A stretch of DNA of 64,000 nucleotides from Symbiodinium sp. CCMP2592 (GCA_905221615.1 CAJNDT010000491.1:496001-560000), one strand, 5' to 3'. Shown: positions 1 to 10,608, counted from the first letter of the stretch. Numbers and translations: made by a program. The notes: generated from the sequence alone by a model not told the origin.

Positions 1-369
1 TTTTCCAGTGGCTTCTTCGGATTTTTTTTTGATGAGTGTTGGGCAGGAAAGGTTATGGGATCCCCAAAGGAGCCTTACTGTGATGTATTACATCGTAACA
101 CCGAATACTACTGGTACTACGTATTGATACCGTCATATTTTCTGTCATACTTATGGTCATTATTGTTGTTCGTAGGGTGTACCTTTATGGTAGACATCTA
201 AACATCATGATAGAAGTTTTCCAACCCTGCCGAACCGTGCAAAGAATCTTCTTCCAGACGCAAGGGCAAGTGGAACTCGTATTGCCATTGATTCATTCGT
301 TGTTGTACTTATTGTCATTTAGATCCTATTGCTATTGTCATTATCATTCTCTTCAATGTTCATGGAGGA
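1..369. other. No gene seen; AT-rich sequence
   Basis: AT-rich sequence with a degenerate TTG/ATT trinucleotide texture at about 280-350. Similar texture recurs inside presumed introns elsewhere in the window (13.1, 16.9, 28.4 and 59.5 kb). No exon-like island was found. Confidence 0.4.
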
Positions 370-471
370 GTGGAGGTTATAACCTCTGGTGAGGCTACCA
401 GCCGTTCCGCCCTGGCGACGGATGCCGCGGCTTTGGCACAAGGCTACATGTCGCATGGGCTCATACTCCCT
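370..471 (+). CDS. Putative internal exon, product unknown
   Basis: Open stretch reading EATSRSALATDAAALAQGYM followed by SHGLILP. It stops exactly before GTAAGG, a good donor site, after which the DNA becomes TTTAGGG-like (480-560). The 5' border is unclear. The GTG at 370 is not proposed as a real start. No family recognised. Confidence 0.4.
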
Positions 472-849
472 GTAAGGTTCCGGGTTGAGGGTTCAGGGTT
501 CAGCGGTTTGGGATTTAGGGTTCAGGGTGGAGTGTCCGCCGCAGGATTTACGGTTCAGGGCTCCTTCTCATCTGGGATACGGTTTTCACGGGTCAATGAC
601 CCTGTTGAAGAAGCAGGCGACATGTTTTGCATTCTGAGACATATACTCTCCCTCCATGATTCGACCCACTCAGCAAACAACACTTGAAGAGGCTCATACT
701 GAAGTCCTATGACGCACGGAGAGTGTGCACACTAACAGACGTTCAAAGCCTGCCGTGGGAAGAGATTCCGAACAGAAAATCTGATGACACCGTGAACCCT
801 AAACCCTTAACCAAAACCGCAAACCCCCAACGCCCTAGACCCGAAACCT

Positions 850-936
850 TACCTTTGGTTAGTAGGGAATGGAGGAATGGGATACAATTATAACTACTAT
901 TACTACCATTCTTCCATTCCCTACTAGCCAAAGGTA
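850..936. repeat. Foldback element, family G, copy 1
   Basis: Near-perfect inverted repeat of about 32 bp arms: ACCTTTGGTTAGTAGGGAAT on the left and its complement with few changes on the right, around a short AT-rich loop. A second copy lies at 22458-22531. The size and the second location suggest a MITE-like element. Confidence 0.7.
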
Positions 937-988
937 AGAAACCCCACACCCCACATCCTCAACCCTAAACCCTGAACCTGCTGCAAAG

Positions 989-1070
989 CTGCTCTGAAAT
1001 CTGCACAGGCAAGCCCCCAGAGGCGCTGTTGACGGCTGCCTTGGGGCGTGAGGTCGGCGCCGGCCCAGAG
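989..1070 (+). CDS. Putative internal exon, product unknown
   Basis: Lies between CCCTAAA-like DNA and a GTATCG donor. The open frame reads CSEICTGKPPEALLTAALGR then EVGAGPE. An AAG acceptor directly precedes it. No family recognised. Confidence 0.42.
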
Positions 1071-1159
1071 GTATCGCCGGGGGGGGATATTGGATAGCAT
1101 CTTCGGATACCTGGGGTTTCCGACCACTCAGTTTGGTTAAAGAACCTTCACACCTTGTG

Positions 1160-1264
1160 TGGGCAGTTGTCAAAATTAGGGTCCCTTTTTGGGTACCCTA
1201 AATATGAGGTGCCGTATTATAATAAGGATCCAAAAAGGGACCATAGTTTTGACAACCACCCATG
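1160..1264. repeat. Foldback element, family B, copy 1
   Basis: A palindromic element of about 105 bp. The left arm carries GTTGTCAAAATTAGGGTCCC, the right arm its complement ending TTTTGACAACCACCCA. It matches 54000-54104 over nearly its whole length, including the unpaired centre (GGTGCCGTATTATAATA). Confidence 0.75.
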
Positions 1265-2200
1265 TGTAGAGTCTTGTGTACAGCATATATAACATCAGGA
1301 GTTCCTTTCCTTCTGAAGTCTTCAGCTTCGGAGAACCTATGCCAAAGGAAGCTTTCAAGCTTTCGCTTTTTAACACTTAGCATGATCTTGCAGGTTCTGC
1401 TCTTCTCTTTATGTCGTCTTTTTGGTAGTTCAGCGGATCGAAGCTGCTGTTCGTCCAAGGGGCTTTCGCAACTTGTGCGCATTTCGCCTTCGCTCGCACT
1501 CACGATGGCGGTGGATTTCCTTACTACGTGCCATGCTATGCTGAGCAGGCTTTATCTTGCATGCTGTTTGGTGTATATCCATTCGTCTATCTATCTAGCA
1601 TTATCTAGCTAGGTAGCTGTACATACATTGACCATCACGTGCAATCGACATTTCCAAGCCCGAAACCCAAGCCCGAAGCCTTCAACCCTAAGCCCCAGAC
1701 GCCCAATGCCCAAAGTATCCTAAACCTGGACGGTCTGCCCGAAGCCGGCAGCCTACCAAGACGTAGACCCTACTCTCTGAGACCTTGAAACCCCGAAGCC
1801 TTCACCCTGAATGCCAAGCCCACAGACTCCCTTGATTCTTGCAAGGAAGTGGCCCGGTGGAAGCCTACGCTTTCGTCCTTGAGGCCGGCTTGAGAAACAG
1901 CTCTCGTCGTCTTTCTTGTGAGGGGTGTCGTAGTTTCCTATAGGGTTTTATGGAATTTTAGGGGGGGGGGGGGTTTAGTCAGGGGTTGGGCTTCGAGCCC
2001 AAAAACCCTGGGATTCCGCAAGTCTTGAGCCCCAAGTCCTTTGACTCCACGAAAGCCCGAACATCTTTGAGCGCCAAGTCGCAGTTCTCGTACAGAAAGT
2101 TCGCGGTAGATCCCCGTAAGGGTCACAAAGATTAAGTTCCTACACTGTATATTATATACTATAGATCTCTATCATCGTAACTGCACTTCGGTTTCGTGAC
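1265..2200. other. Intron or intergenic; degenerate CCCTAAA DNA
   Basis: No convincing exon. 1640-1830 is degenerate CCCTAAA-type sequence. A G13 tract lies at 1961-1973. The open frame at 1262-1612 has no coding character and borders the family B element. Confidence 0.4.
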
Positions 2201-2314
2201 ATGAGCCCCAAGACGAAAAGGCGGCTACTCGAGTCTGAGCTGCTGATGCCCCTCCGTGCACTGCACGAGTGCGATGTGCCAGCCGGAGGTCCCTCGCTCT
2301 CAGAGCTAAGCTGA
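2201..2314 (+). CDS. Possible exon, product unknown
   Basis: An ATG at 2201 opens 37 codons containing RRLLESELLMPLRALHECDV, ending at TGA. A donor-like GGAG/GTCCC at about 2288 would make it an internal exon instead. TTTAGGG-type DNA follows from 2395. Composition is coding-like; no family recognised. Confidence 0.33.
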   Translation: MSPKTKRRLLESELLMPLRALHECDVPAGGPSLSELS

Positions 2315-3350
2315 GCGGTTCAGGCTAGGCTTCTTACGGGTTCCGTCGGGGTCACAGGAAGGGGGTGCGGTTCTATTACGGCTGCCTACACGTCTTTAGG
2401 GTTTTTGACCTTTGCCGTGAGTTTGGAGATTCCGTTTTGAGGTGGAGGGTTTAGGAGTGGCGTTTTAGGGTTTTGTGGCCCATGGCCTTGGGCTTAGGGT
2501 TCAGACTTCGCGGCTCGGGTTCCCTAAACCAAACCCCCCAAAAAACCCTACCGGCCCGAGAGCCTAAAGCCCTAGAGCCCTACAGTCCTACAGCCATCTT
2601 GAAATTCTGCAACCCAAAACCCCAAAACCGTAAGCCCCATAATATAAACCCTAAGACACTTCGACTGTAAACCGCCATGAGGAGTTTTGGGGTTCCTGGG
2701 CCTCGGTTTTTCTGGGAGGTCCCCATGAAGAGACTCGGGCCTTGGTGGAAGAGGCCAGGTTTAGGGCTGAAGGTTTGGGGTTTATGGCTTAGGGTTCACG
2801 GTTTTCAGGGTTTCAGGGCATTTTAGGGCATTTTGCGGTTTAGGGTTTCCAGGGGATTCAAAGGGCCCTCAACTGAGCCCTTAAATCCCCAATCTCCGGA
2901 ACCTTACATCGCGAAGATTCCTTAAGCCGTCAGCCAAATCGTTAATTCTGAACCTTACCCCCTGAAACTTCAATCGTGGACCACTTGACCCGAAATCCTA
3001 TCAAGACCGGGTTGCGGTTCCAGGGCGAAGGCTGGGGCGTTTCGGACTTCGGTACGACGCTTCGTTTTGTCCTTCGATGGATGGGTTCCGGGTTTGGGAT
3101 TTAGGGCTTAGCATTCTAGGGCATTGGATTTAAGGTTTCCGGGTTTGGGCTTCAGGGTTTAGGCTGTACCTGGGCCCTTTCTTCCGTTGTGTTGAAGTGG
3201 TATAGGGGCCTACTCAAGATGGGATTTTGGGCTATATTATACGTAAGTAGAATAAGAACCTTAAGGAACATAGCTAATATTAGCGGCTTTTCATCCAAAC
3301 CCAGTCACCTAGTCCATACATTCTGAATCCTCAGCCCTAAAGCCCTGAAG
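2315..3350. repeat. Alternating TTTAGGG-like and CCCTAAA-like blocks
   Basis: G-rich blocks (about 2395-2520, 2690-2860, 3080-3170) alternate with C-rich blocks (about 2520-2660, 2880-3010, 3300-3345). The units are strongly diverged, so this is old interstitial telomere-like DNA and not a chromosome end. Confidence 0.6.
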
Positions 3351-3402
3351 GTGTCTCGACAAATGGTTGAGGGAAACCTGCGCCAGTGGAAATTCCAGCG
3401 AG
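3351..3402 (+). CDS. Possible short exon, product unknown
   Basis: Sits after CCTGAAG (AG acceptor) and before GTGCCT. Open frame VSRQMVEGNLRQWKFQR. C-type repeat precedes it and G-type repeat follows (3430-3540), the arrangement seen around other plus-strand exon candidates. Confidence 0.35.
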
Positions 3403-4823
3403 GTGCCTGTCGCCGCCGTAGACTTTGCAGTGGACGGTTTCGGGTGTAGAGTTTAGGTTTTGGGGTATAGGTTTCAGGATTTCGGGTTGAAGGATTGACT
3501 TTAAGGTTTAGGGTATTTTAGGGTTTAGGGCATATATCCACAACTATCATGAGATTTTTTTTTTTATCTCTCTCTCTCTCTCTCTCTCATGAGTCTCTCT
3601 CTCTCTCTCTATCTCCGTGTCTCTCTGCATGCCATTTTTGCTTTTTAGGCATGTGCATATGCACACGCACATGTAATGTGTGTATGTATGTATGTATGTC
3701 TGTATGCAGGTATGTATGTATAAATTTACAGCAGACAGTACATCAAGATCCACAGCGTACCTATCTATCTTTCAATTACCGATCTGTTTGTCCCTGTGAA
3801 GGGCCCGCATGATACGCAGTAATGATGATCGTGAAGATCTTCCAGACACGCACCGTTTCAGGTCTCCCGCACCCCGACTTTGTCATGCTTCGTTTTGTTG
3901 AATTCGCACTTTTTGCAGTAAATAGTTTCTGTCGTATGATCAGTGGACCCGAACGATGTGAGGACCAGCGCCACGAGCTTTCTAATCATGTAGTGCAGAT
4001 TTTTTGCTGCCCTCCCAAACACCCCACGCCGAAGCAAAGTCATTAGTCAATCAGATTCGCATTGTGATACAGTTGCACGGCTCAAACTGTCAACGAAAAC
4101 CAGTCTTCTAAGTTGCAAGATGTTGCAAGTACAGCTCAGGACCACGCTATACATATCCCACCAGCCAAGAGGGCCAGTGAAGTAGATTTGGTGTTGTCGT
4201 TTCGGCATATTTACTGGTTTCTTGTGAAAGACGGAACTTAATTGCCATCATCGGGGTCGAAAGCAAAGAATACGGTTTCCTGAGCATATGAACTAGAGTT
4301 TGATTCCCTTACAGGAACCAAGTAGATGGGCAATAATTTCAAGCCTGCCTGGACACGTCAGTGTAACAGTCATTATCAATGTCCGAAAAACGGCCTACAC
4401 CAGTGTATGTATACAAACCTATCCAGTTTATAGCCGAACCATAGCTATGACTGGCTGAAGCCAGCCAAAGAATGCGTTCGTACCTATTCCTTACACACAT
4501 GTGTTTAAGTCCTTGTTTTAACTTCTAGTCAGAGAAAATGATCTGTTCTCGATGGTCGGCTTTTACAGTGCGGTTTGCATGACTTCGAACAACTTCGAGA
4601 CGTATAAGGCGCAACTCAAGTATCTGGATAGCTCTTGTAGTTTGAGATGATTATCGTGCTGATTGGTGTGTTGCAGCATGAAGCGACTCACTCGACCGGT
4701 ACTTTCATGCACAATGTCTGTGAGATGTTGGGTAGCTTAGTGGGGCTTGGCGTCCCCAACACAGCAGTAAGTACGCTCAGCTTGTGCCGTGAAAGTTCTT
4801 CCAAGTAGCACATACTAGCGAGA
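3403..4823. other. No gene seen; one CT/TATG simple repeat
   Basis: TTTAGGG-like DNA at 3430-3540, a (CT)n tract at about 3565-3612, then TATG-type repeats at 3670-3725. From 3730 to 4820 the sequence is unique, about 45% GC, with no exon-like island that could be defended. Confidence 0.45.
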
Positions 4824-4832
4824 GTGAGTGAA

Positions 4833-4880
<48 letters not shown>

Positions 4881-5122
4881 ATATATATATATATGTATAT
4901 AGATATATATATATATATATTTTATACATATATATATACATATGTGGATATCTATAACTATATTTGTACCTATACCTATATCTACATTTCTATCTGTATG
5001 TGTATATACATATATATATATATATGTCTGTGTTTCTATATCTCAATCTGCATCTCTATCTCTATATCTGTATCTATCTATCTATCTATATGTATATATA
5101 TATATATACGTACATGTATACA
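4824..5122. repeat. Compound microsatellite (AG)n then (TA)n
   Basis: A tract of AG dinucleotides at about 4830-4876 runs into TA/TATC-rich sequence up to about 5122. Open frames across it encode only repetitive SER or IYI residues and are not genes. Confidence 0.85.
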
Positions 5123-5314
5123 TCAGCAGGATGAAAGTTTTGTCGCACTAAGATGTCTTTGCTTGGCGGAGGACTCGGAGTACGAAGAAGTGCATTTTAC
5201 CTGGCCTGGCTAGCGGAGGAATTTCCATGCCAAAATAAACATACTATGGGGGAAAGGGGATTGCAAGTATGTGTTAGCAGACCTACCGGATGCGACGAAC
5301 TTTCGTCCTGGCGC
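5123..5314. repeat. Left copy of a duplicated segment
   Basis: 5123-5243 (starting ATCAGCAGGATGAAAG) is repeated at about 5730-5851, and 5245-5320 (TATGGGGGAAAGGGGATTGC onward) is repeated at 5922-5998. The right copy holds about 70 bp not present in the left, at about 5852-5921. Confidence 0.8.
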
Positions 5315-5730
5315 AGCATGAATTCCAAGACCGCTAGTTCGGCCAGGCCAGGCCAGCATGTGTCACACGGAGGAGGTTTTTTGGACGGGCGCCTACTCGC
5401 TTTTAGTCGCGGGTGAGCAGCATGAATTCCAAGACCGCTAGTTCGGCCAGGCCAGGCCAGCATGTGTCACACGGAGGAGGTTTTATGGACGGGTGCCTAC
5501 TCGCTTTTAGTCGCGGGTGAGCAGCATGAATTCCAAGACCGCTAGTTCGGCCAGGCCAGGCCAGCATGTGTCACACGGAGGAGGTTTTTGGGACGGGTGC
5601 CTACTCGCTTTTAGTCGCGGGTGAGCAGCATGAATTCCAAGACCGCTAGTTCGGCCAGGCCAGGCCAGCATGTGTCACACGGAGGAGGTTTTATGGACGG
5701 GTGCCTACTCGCTTTTAGTCGCGGGTGAGC
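5315..5730. repeat. Minisatellite, four units of 104 bp
   Basis: Unit starts (AGCATGAATTCCAAG) fall at 5315, 5419, 5523 and 5627, exactly 104 bp apart, with only a few substitutions. The array sits between the two halves of the duplicated segment. Each unit contains CGGCCAGGCCAGGCCAGC. Confidence 0.92.
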
Positions 5731-5998
5731 ATCAGCAGGATGAAAGTTTTGTCGCACTAAGATGTCTTTGCTTGGCGGAGGACTCGGAGTACGAAGAAGT
5801 GCATTTTACCTGGCCTGGCTAGCGGAGGAATTTCCATGCCAAAATAAACATACACTGTTTTTTTGTTCCGACGGAGGAATTTGTGACGTCCTTGCCTGAC
5901 ATCGCGACTTCGTGAAGGAGTCTATGGGGGAAAGGGGATTGCAAGTATGTGTTAGCAGACCTACCGGATGCGACGAACTTTCGTCCTGGCGCAGTATG
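5731..5998. repeat. Right copy of the duplicated segment
   Basis: Repeats 5123-5320 almost exactly but with an extra piece at about 5852-5921. It is read open on the minus strand through KNSVCLFWHGNSS-like residues, yet the near identity of the copies argues for a recent DNA duplication, not for coding. Confidence 0.75.
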
Positions 5999-6083
5999 TA
6001 CCCTCCTATACACCTGCATGCGCACACATCTCGGAGCCCTCGTAGAGGCTCAATGCCGCGGAGCACCCAATACCCTCAAGCAG

Positions 6084-6134
6084 GTGCCCTGCAACTGCAG
6101 CAGCTGAACGAAGACCAGTTGAGAGGCGCGCTCG
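6084..6134 (+). CDS. Possible short exon, product unknown
   Basis: After an AGCAG acceptor the frame reads ALQLQQLNEDQLRGALG. The frame is also open upstream, so the left border is uncertain. No family recognised. Confidence 0.33.
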
Positions 6135-6376
6135 GGATTTGGTTACGGCTTCACTCTGCCAATCCTTAGACCAACATCCGCATACCCGGAGATCGACGCT
6201 AACCCCCCCAACAAAAACTGGTTAACCCGAAATGCGGAGCTCTATCCCAAACCTATATTCTGCCAGTTTATTCTGGCCGATGGATAAGCAGACGGAAAGA
6301 AAAGGTATTTTCAAAACCCAATCCTAATCGAAGGAAAGGGTAGACCCTGACCCTAAACCCTAGAGGCTGGTTTGAG

Positions 6377-6448
6377 CTCGGGCTTCTGGAGCACCGACGC
6401 GAGGGCCCTGACGGCACGCTTTCCTTTCTCACGCGGGAGGAGACTGAG
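6377..6448 (+). CDS. Putative internal exon, product unknown
   Basis: Seventy-two bases, 24 whole codons, reading LGLLEHRREGPDGTLSFLTR then EETE. CCCTAAA-like DNA lies upstream (6330-6360) and TTTAGGG-like DNA starts directly after it. The donor would not be GT. Confidence 0.38.
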
Positions 6449-7368
6449 TTAGGGTTTAGGCTTTAGGGTTTGGGGGTTCAGGGTTTTCCAGGATGAGAGG
6501 AGTGGGAGACGGGGTTCTTGTAGAGAGACGTAGGTGAAGTCACCACCACAGAGACGTATACTGAAACAAAGCCCGCCAGACAGTGCTGACAGCAATGGGG
6601 CAACGAGTGCCACGCTCGAATTCTTGATACAGCCCCCAAAAATTTAAAGTGCCTACAATTACAAGCGTGCCAGCCGCATACAGCTTTGCCGTTTTTCGGG
6701 TGGCCTTCGCTAGTGCTCGATATGTCCTTCTTGGCTTGCTGTGAGAAGTTTGCATGGGGCTGAAGCGGTCAGTCTCATGAGAACCCTACGAAGAGGCGGT
6801 TTCATTCAACAAATAGCCACATCCTGTCCCAAAGCAGCAATGCTTTCCAGTCTAAGTGGATGGACGTTGGTCAGCACCTCTGTCTCTAGCGCATCATTGA
6901 GGGCGGGAGGCCATGCAAATCCTGGCAAACAGCTATTTCCAATCACAGGTCGACCACATTTTTCAAGAGACGTTGCTGGCACTGGCAAATCAAAGGGCTT
7001 TCCGTCGCCTTCCCAGAGCCACCCATAACCATCAAGGTCATCACGCTTGCAAGGCATGCAGCGCTGTATGCAAACTTTTGCATCCTTGTCTGCATGTTGA
7101 AGTCCACCCACATAACGTGGGCTTTGACGCTTTGTCTTCGACTGTTACTGCTACATGTACAGCCTAAGGCCAAAAACTAAGCCCGATAGGAATGAAGACT
7201 CCCGGCGTTGGTGTTTTAGTTTTCGTGAGCGGCAACCCTTTTTTTTTGTAGATTTTAAGCCTTACCAGCCTAAACCCCTAGACCAAACAAAGCCCCAAGC
7301 GTTGAGCCTTCAACAACTCTGAAGCCGTACCCCGAAAGCCCGAAACCCTTAAACCCTGAAGCCGAAGG
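6449..7368. other. Presumed intron; no gene could be defended
   Basis: G-type repeat at 6450-6490 and C-type at 7260-7360 flank unique sequence. Overlapping frames on both strands (6540-7170) are 70-100 codons long, but none has a better case than its neighbours. Confidence 0.35.
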
Positions 7369-7444
7369 ACTCTGCTAGAATTTGGAAGCCAGGAGGATGA
7401 CCTGGAGCTCACCTGGGCCACCAAAATCGGAGGACCGAGCCATG
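7369..7444 (+). CDS. Exon of a multi-exon gene, product unknown
   Basis: Reads TLLEFGSQEDDLELTWATKI then GGPSH. If spliced at CATG/GCTTCT (a GC donor) it joins in frame to the exon at 8212, giving GGPSHGFDHEGRC across the junction. CCCTAAA-like sequence precedes it. The coding character is among the best in the first 12 kb. The protein family was not recognised. Confidence 0.5.
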
Positions 7445-8211
7445 GCTTCTCGACTACAGGGGGATTTGCTGATTTGCTTCTTTACATGATAACGAGAATG
7501 ATAATAATACAACAACAACTATAACAATATAAATAACAGTGTTAATAAGAGGTCTACCGGGTTTGTTGTGTGGCCTACAGTGCTTGATGGGGCGGCCATT
7601 GTAGGATTTCGTGTGAGAGCAAGAGCAAACTGACTCAGAGCTCAGGCATAGCATGCAGAGGGTTCAAGATTCGAGTCAGCACCGCTGTTTTCCCAAGCAC
7701 AGACAGCGCCGGCTGGCAGCACGCCGTACTCTGGCAGCCGCAATTCATGTGCGGGCTTCCTGTGCTCAAAGACGCCGAGCTTCATCCCGTTGCCACAATC
7801 AGCCCAAAACCCTAAACGCAAGACGGGATAAAACAACCGCAGCCCCAGAGCTGCGAAGGTCTCAAGCCCACACACCCCAAAAGCCGCAAGCCCCAAAGCC
7901 CTGGACTGTTAATCCCTGAAAATCCCTGAAGCAAGAAGCTTCAAACAGAGCCCTGGAGTCCAAACTAAGTCCTCAAAATTTCCCATACTCTTGAAGCCTC
8001 CGATCACCCCCAGGTTTCGAACCCACACACGCGGAGTCGGCGAGAGACATGATAACATCCCCAGACCGTCCTTTTCTAGAGTAGTTATACCGCACAACCC
8101 CATTGCAAGTATGAAGGCCCCCTTATTCATTCTCTGAACCCTGAAGCGCCGAAGAAAGGCTTCGACCTAAGCCCTAAGCCCTTAAACCCTAAATCCTAAA
8201 CAGCAAGAAAG
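7445..8211 (+). other. Presumed intron flanked by GGCTTC direct repeats
   Basis: Starts GCTTCTCGAC and ends AAAG before GCTTCGACC, so GGCTTC occurs at both junctions. Near its 3' end the 16 bases AAGAAAGGCTTCGACC (8152-8167) repeat the acceptor region (8205-8220), with CCCTAAA-like DNA between the copies. Confidence 0.42.
7703..7793 (+). CDS. Possible alternative exon, product unknown
   Basis: After an ACAG acceptor the frame reads SAGWQHAVLWQPQFMCGLPV then LKDAELHPVA. It lies inside the intron inferred between 7444 and 8212, so it is either an alternative exon, part of another transcript, or chance. Confidence 0.3.
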
Positions 8212-8317
8212 GCTTCGACCACGAGGGCCGATGTCTTCTTCCCCTCCTCTGCAACGCGAGACACCGGGTAGTGCTCGTCGAGGATCGATGCTCGGCATGG
8301 GTACACTGCCGGGCGAG
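8212..8317 (+). CDS. Exon of a multi-exon gene, product unknown
   Basis: Continues the frame of 7369-7444 as GFDHEGRCLLPLLCNARHRV then VLVEDRCSAWVHCRA, ending at a GTTTAG donor. Part of the acceptor region is duplicated 53 bp upstream. No family recognised. Confidence 0.48.
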
Positions 8318-8745
8318 GTTTAGTACGGCGGCCTCAACACTTAGGATGCGGTTTTGTTGACAAGAAGGGGATAACATTTCTGATTATGTTCCGGCCTCTA
8401 CATTAGGGTTGAGGGTGTTTAAGGACTTTATACAGGTTTTGCAGGGTCAGACAGAGGCTTTGTACGGGTTTGGGGCGTTATGCTGAGGGAGACGTCGTGT
8501 GTTCTTGCAGGCTGCTCGTGGTAATTTCTTGGAATCGTACTTTGTCAGCAGGCATCTCTTGGGTACAAATTTCGTCGTGCTAGAAAATGAGGGACGTCAA
8601 GATGGATCTTACTAGTAGCATCCGCATTGCAAGGACCCTTGACTAAATTTTCCCTGGCTCCTAAGCCCCGGAACCCTACGCCCGAATCCCTAAACGCCTA
8701 AACCTTCAGCCTTAAACAAACCCCAAACCCTACTTCCTCATGTAG
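8318..8745. other. Presumed intron
   Basis: TTTAGGG-like at 8400-8480 and CCCTAAA-like at 8660-8740, with unique sequence between and no exon-like island. Confidence 0.4.
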
Positions 8746-8841
8746 AAGACCCAGGGCACCTGTGGCCTCACAACGCTGCGGGCCGATGCCACCTACGACT
8801 CCTCCACCGTTTGGGGCCTCCAAGGCTCGGGCTACGAGGAG
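8746..8841 (+). CDS. Putative internal exon, product unknown
   Basis: Ninety-six bases, exactly 32 codons, after a TGTAG acceptor: KTQGTCGLTTLRADATYDSS then TVWGLQGSGYEE. It is followed by GGTCCC and a short direct repeat. It has strong coding composition but is not a family I recognise. Confidence 0.48.
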
Positions 8842-8849
8842 GGTCCCCC

Positions 8850-8965
8850 TTAAGGCTGGTATAGGGTGCTTTGACGGTGTCCCCTTAAGGGCAAGTATCG
8901 GGTTCTTTGATGGGGTCCCCTTGAGGGGTTAGTATAGGGTCTTGGACTAGGGTCCCCCTTGAGGG
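8850..8965. repeat. Degenerate tandem repeat of about 45 bp
   Basis: About three units built on GGTCCCCTTGAGGG plus AGTATAGGGTCTTTG. They lie directly after the exon at 8746-8841. Confidence 0.6.
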
Positions 8966-9344
8966 TATAATATGAGGTTCGAAATATTGCTTCCTGTAGG
9001 GGTTGCTTTAAGCAGGTTCTACAAAGCACTCTAACCATATACAGACTGTAAGGCTTTCGTATTAGGAGTAATCGTGTCCCCCTTGCTGACTCTTTATGTT
9101 TACACCAAAGCAAACTGCGAAACCTTCTTCCTCTATCTATGCATGCTTTTCGGAGCCGCTCCTACAAAAGCAGTGATAGACCTGTCCACGCGGGTTTGTG
9201 CTGCTTATAACAGTATGGTCCCTTTTAAGCAAGCTTCCCGCGATAACGTTGGGCTTGAACACTTAACAGTACTTCCAAGCTGTATCACCTTTGCGTACGC
9301 AATAATGTTCCGAAGCCCTGTTCAGCCTGCTAGTTCAGTATGCA
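8966..9344. other. Presumed intron; nothing further seen
   Basis: Unique sequence. The open frame 9074-9376 ends in residues encoded by the family A foldback element and is not considered a gene. Confidence 0.35.
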
Positions 9345-9454
9345 ATATGGGAGTTTCCGAAAATAGGAGACCCTAGTATAGTACCCTAAATAGTAGGATC
9401 CTTGTTACAAGGACCCCAAGATAAGGTACCCCCAAATCTGGGAAACTCCCATAT
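9345..9454. repeat. Foldback element, family A, copy 1 (complete)
   Basis: 110 bp with perfect 14 bp ends, ATATGGGAGTTTCC and its complement. The inside carries GGATCC and TTAGGG-like motifs shared by the other copies (10609, 10820, 24751, 45199, 57459). It ends 16 bp before an exon candidate. Confidence 0.8.
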
Positions 9455-9470
9455 GAAGGGAGCCCGCCAG

Positions 9471-9539
9471 CCTTTCTTCACACGCTTCCAGGCAGCCGGT
9501 GTTGCACTTGGAGCCCCTGATGGCCGAGCTGCCTTGCGA
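9471..9539 (+). CDS. Putative internal exon, product unknown
   Basis: After a CGCCAG acceptor, 23 codons read PFFTRFQAAGVALGAPDGRA then ALR up to a GTTTGG donor. TTTAGGG-like DNA follows. Confidence 0.45.
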
Positions 9540-9874
9540 GTTTGGGCTCCTGTTTAGGGTTTCGGGTGCTGGTCTCGATGGCCGGTTATTGCGGCAGGGA
9601 CCCCCCAAGACCAAAACCTAGCAAGGTGCTCCAGTTCCCTACAGGGTGGTGCCAGTATCTCCTGAAGCGTGTACTATAGGGGCCTCAAGAATTGTTTTGA
9701 GGTTCCTTAATACAGTTTCAGCTCCCTAACCCTCAACCCTCGACCCGAAACACTAAAACCTACAAACCCCTGAAGCCATAAACCTAAACCCCAGACCCAA
9801 AAGCCCCACAACCCCCAAGCGGTAAATAAAGCCCTACCACCCCAAACAAATCAAGGTTCCCCTGTGAATCCCAG
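9540..9874. other. Presumed intron
   Basis: Begins with GTTTGG, ends with a long CCCTAAA-like block (9725-9860) and CCCAG. No island inside. Confidence 0.4.
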
Positions 9875-9970
9875 GTTTCGGGTGGAGGCCGTGCCGCTCC
9901 TAGAGTTTCAGATGGCGGTTCTCCAGCATGCCATGCTCAAGGCGCTTTCTGAACAGTTTGGGTGCGCAAG
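9875..9970 (+). CDS. Putative internal exon, product unknown
   Basis: After CCCAG the frame reads FRVEAVPLLEFQMAVLQHAM then LKALSEQFGCA, a plausible amphipathic helix. The 3' border is ambiguous (a GC donor at GCAAGA is possible). TTTAGGG-like DNA follows. Confidence 0.47.
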
Positions 9971-10387
9971 AGGCTTCTGTAATCTTGTGCTTTAGGCTTT
10001 ACGGGATTCGGGGTTTCGGGGTTTCGGGTTTAAGGATTTGATAATCAGGGTTTTGGAGGCTTAGGCCTTCATCACCTGAAGTTTCAGGGTTTTCGGATTT
10101 GACGATCCGGGAAGGAGTCTTGATCTTCTGGGACTGCGTGCTTTGGGAGGCTGGGTGCCTCGTGCTGTGACTCACGCTCGCCTTTGCGGATTGAAGTTAA
10201 TTTGAAGGTCAGCAATTTGAAAACACTAAAACCTAAACCCTAGATGCAGACCCCCTTCGATCTGTGTTGCCGTGATGATGCGCTGGCGCTGCCATTGCAC
10301 GAACCATAACCCGAAGCCTTCAACCACTAACCCTAAACCCTTCAACCCCCAAACCCCTTTAAAAGCTAAACCCATAAAGACCTTGAG
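9971..10387. other. Presumed intron
   Basis: G-type repeat at 9985-10080, C-type at 10220-10380, with about 120 bp of unique sequence between them (10100-10200) that shows no clear exon. Confidence 0.4.
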
Positions 10388-10515
10388 CCCCAACCGCCGA
10401 ACCGGCACTCGTCTCCAATTCCTTTTCGGGCCCCATCAGGCCGAGAGTTTGGCCTTGCCTTTGCTTCTTGGGGAGTCCTTTGACCCCAGCGATCCTGCTT
10501 GGCTCCCAGAGGCAG
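10388..10515 (+). CDS. Putative internal exon, product unknown
   Basis: Between TTGAG and GGCAG/GTTGGG. The frame contains GTRLQFLFGPHQAESLALPL then LLGESFDPSDPAWLPEAG. C-type repeat upstream, G-type downstream. Confidence 0.48.
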
Positions 10516-10608
10516 GTTGGGAGTTGGGGGTTAGGCTTCGGGGTTCATTCGGCCTTCGGGTAGGGCTCGGGATTTTGGGTTGTGGCCATGAAGGTAGCTT
10601 AACTTCAA

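Noticed and set aside
5315..5730. Regular repeats reminiscent of a CRISPR array
   Set aside because: Units are contiguous 104 bp copies without variable spacers, in a eukaryotic setting.
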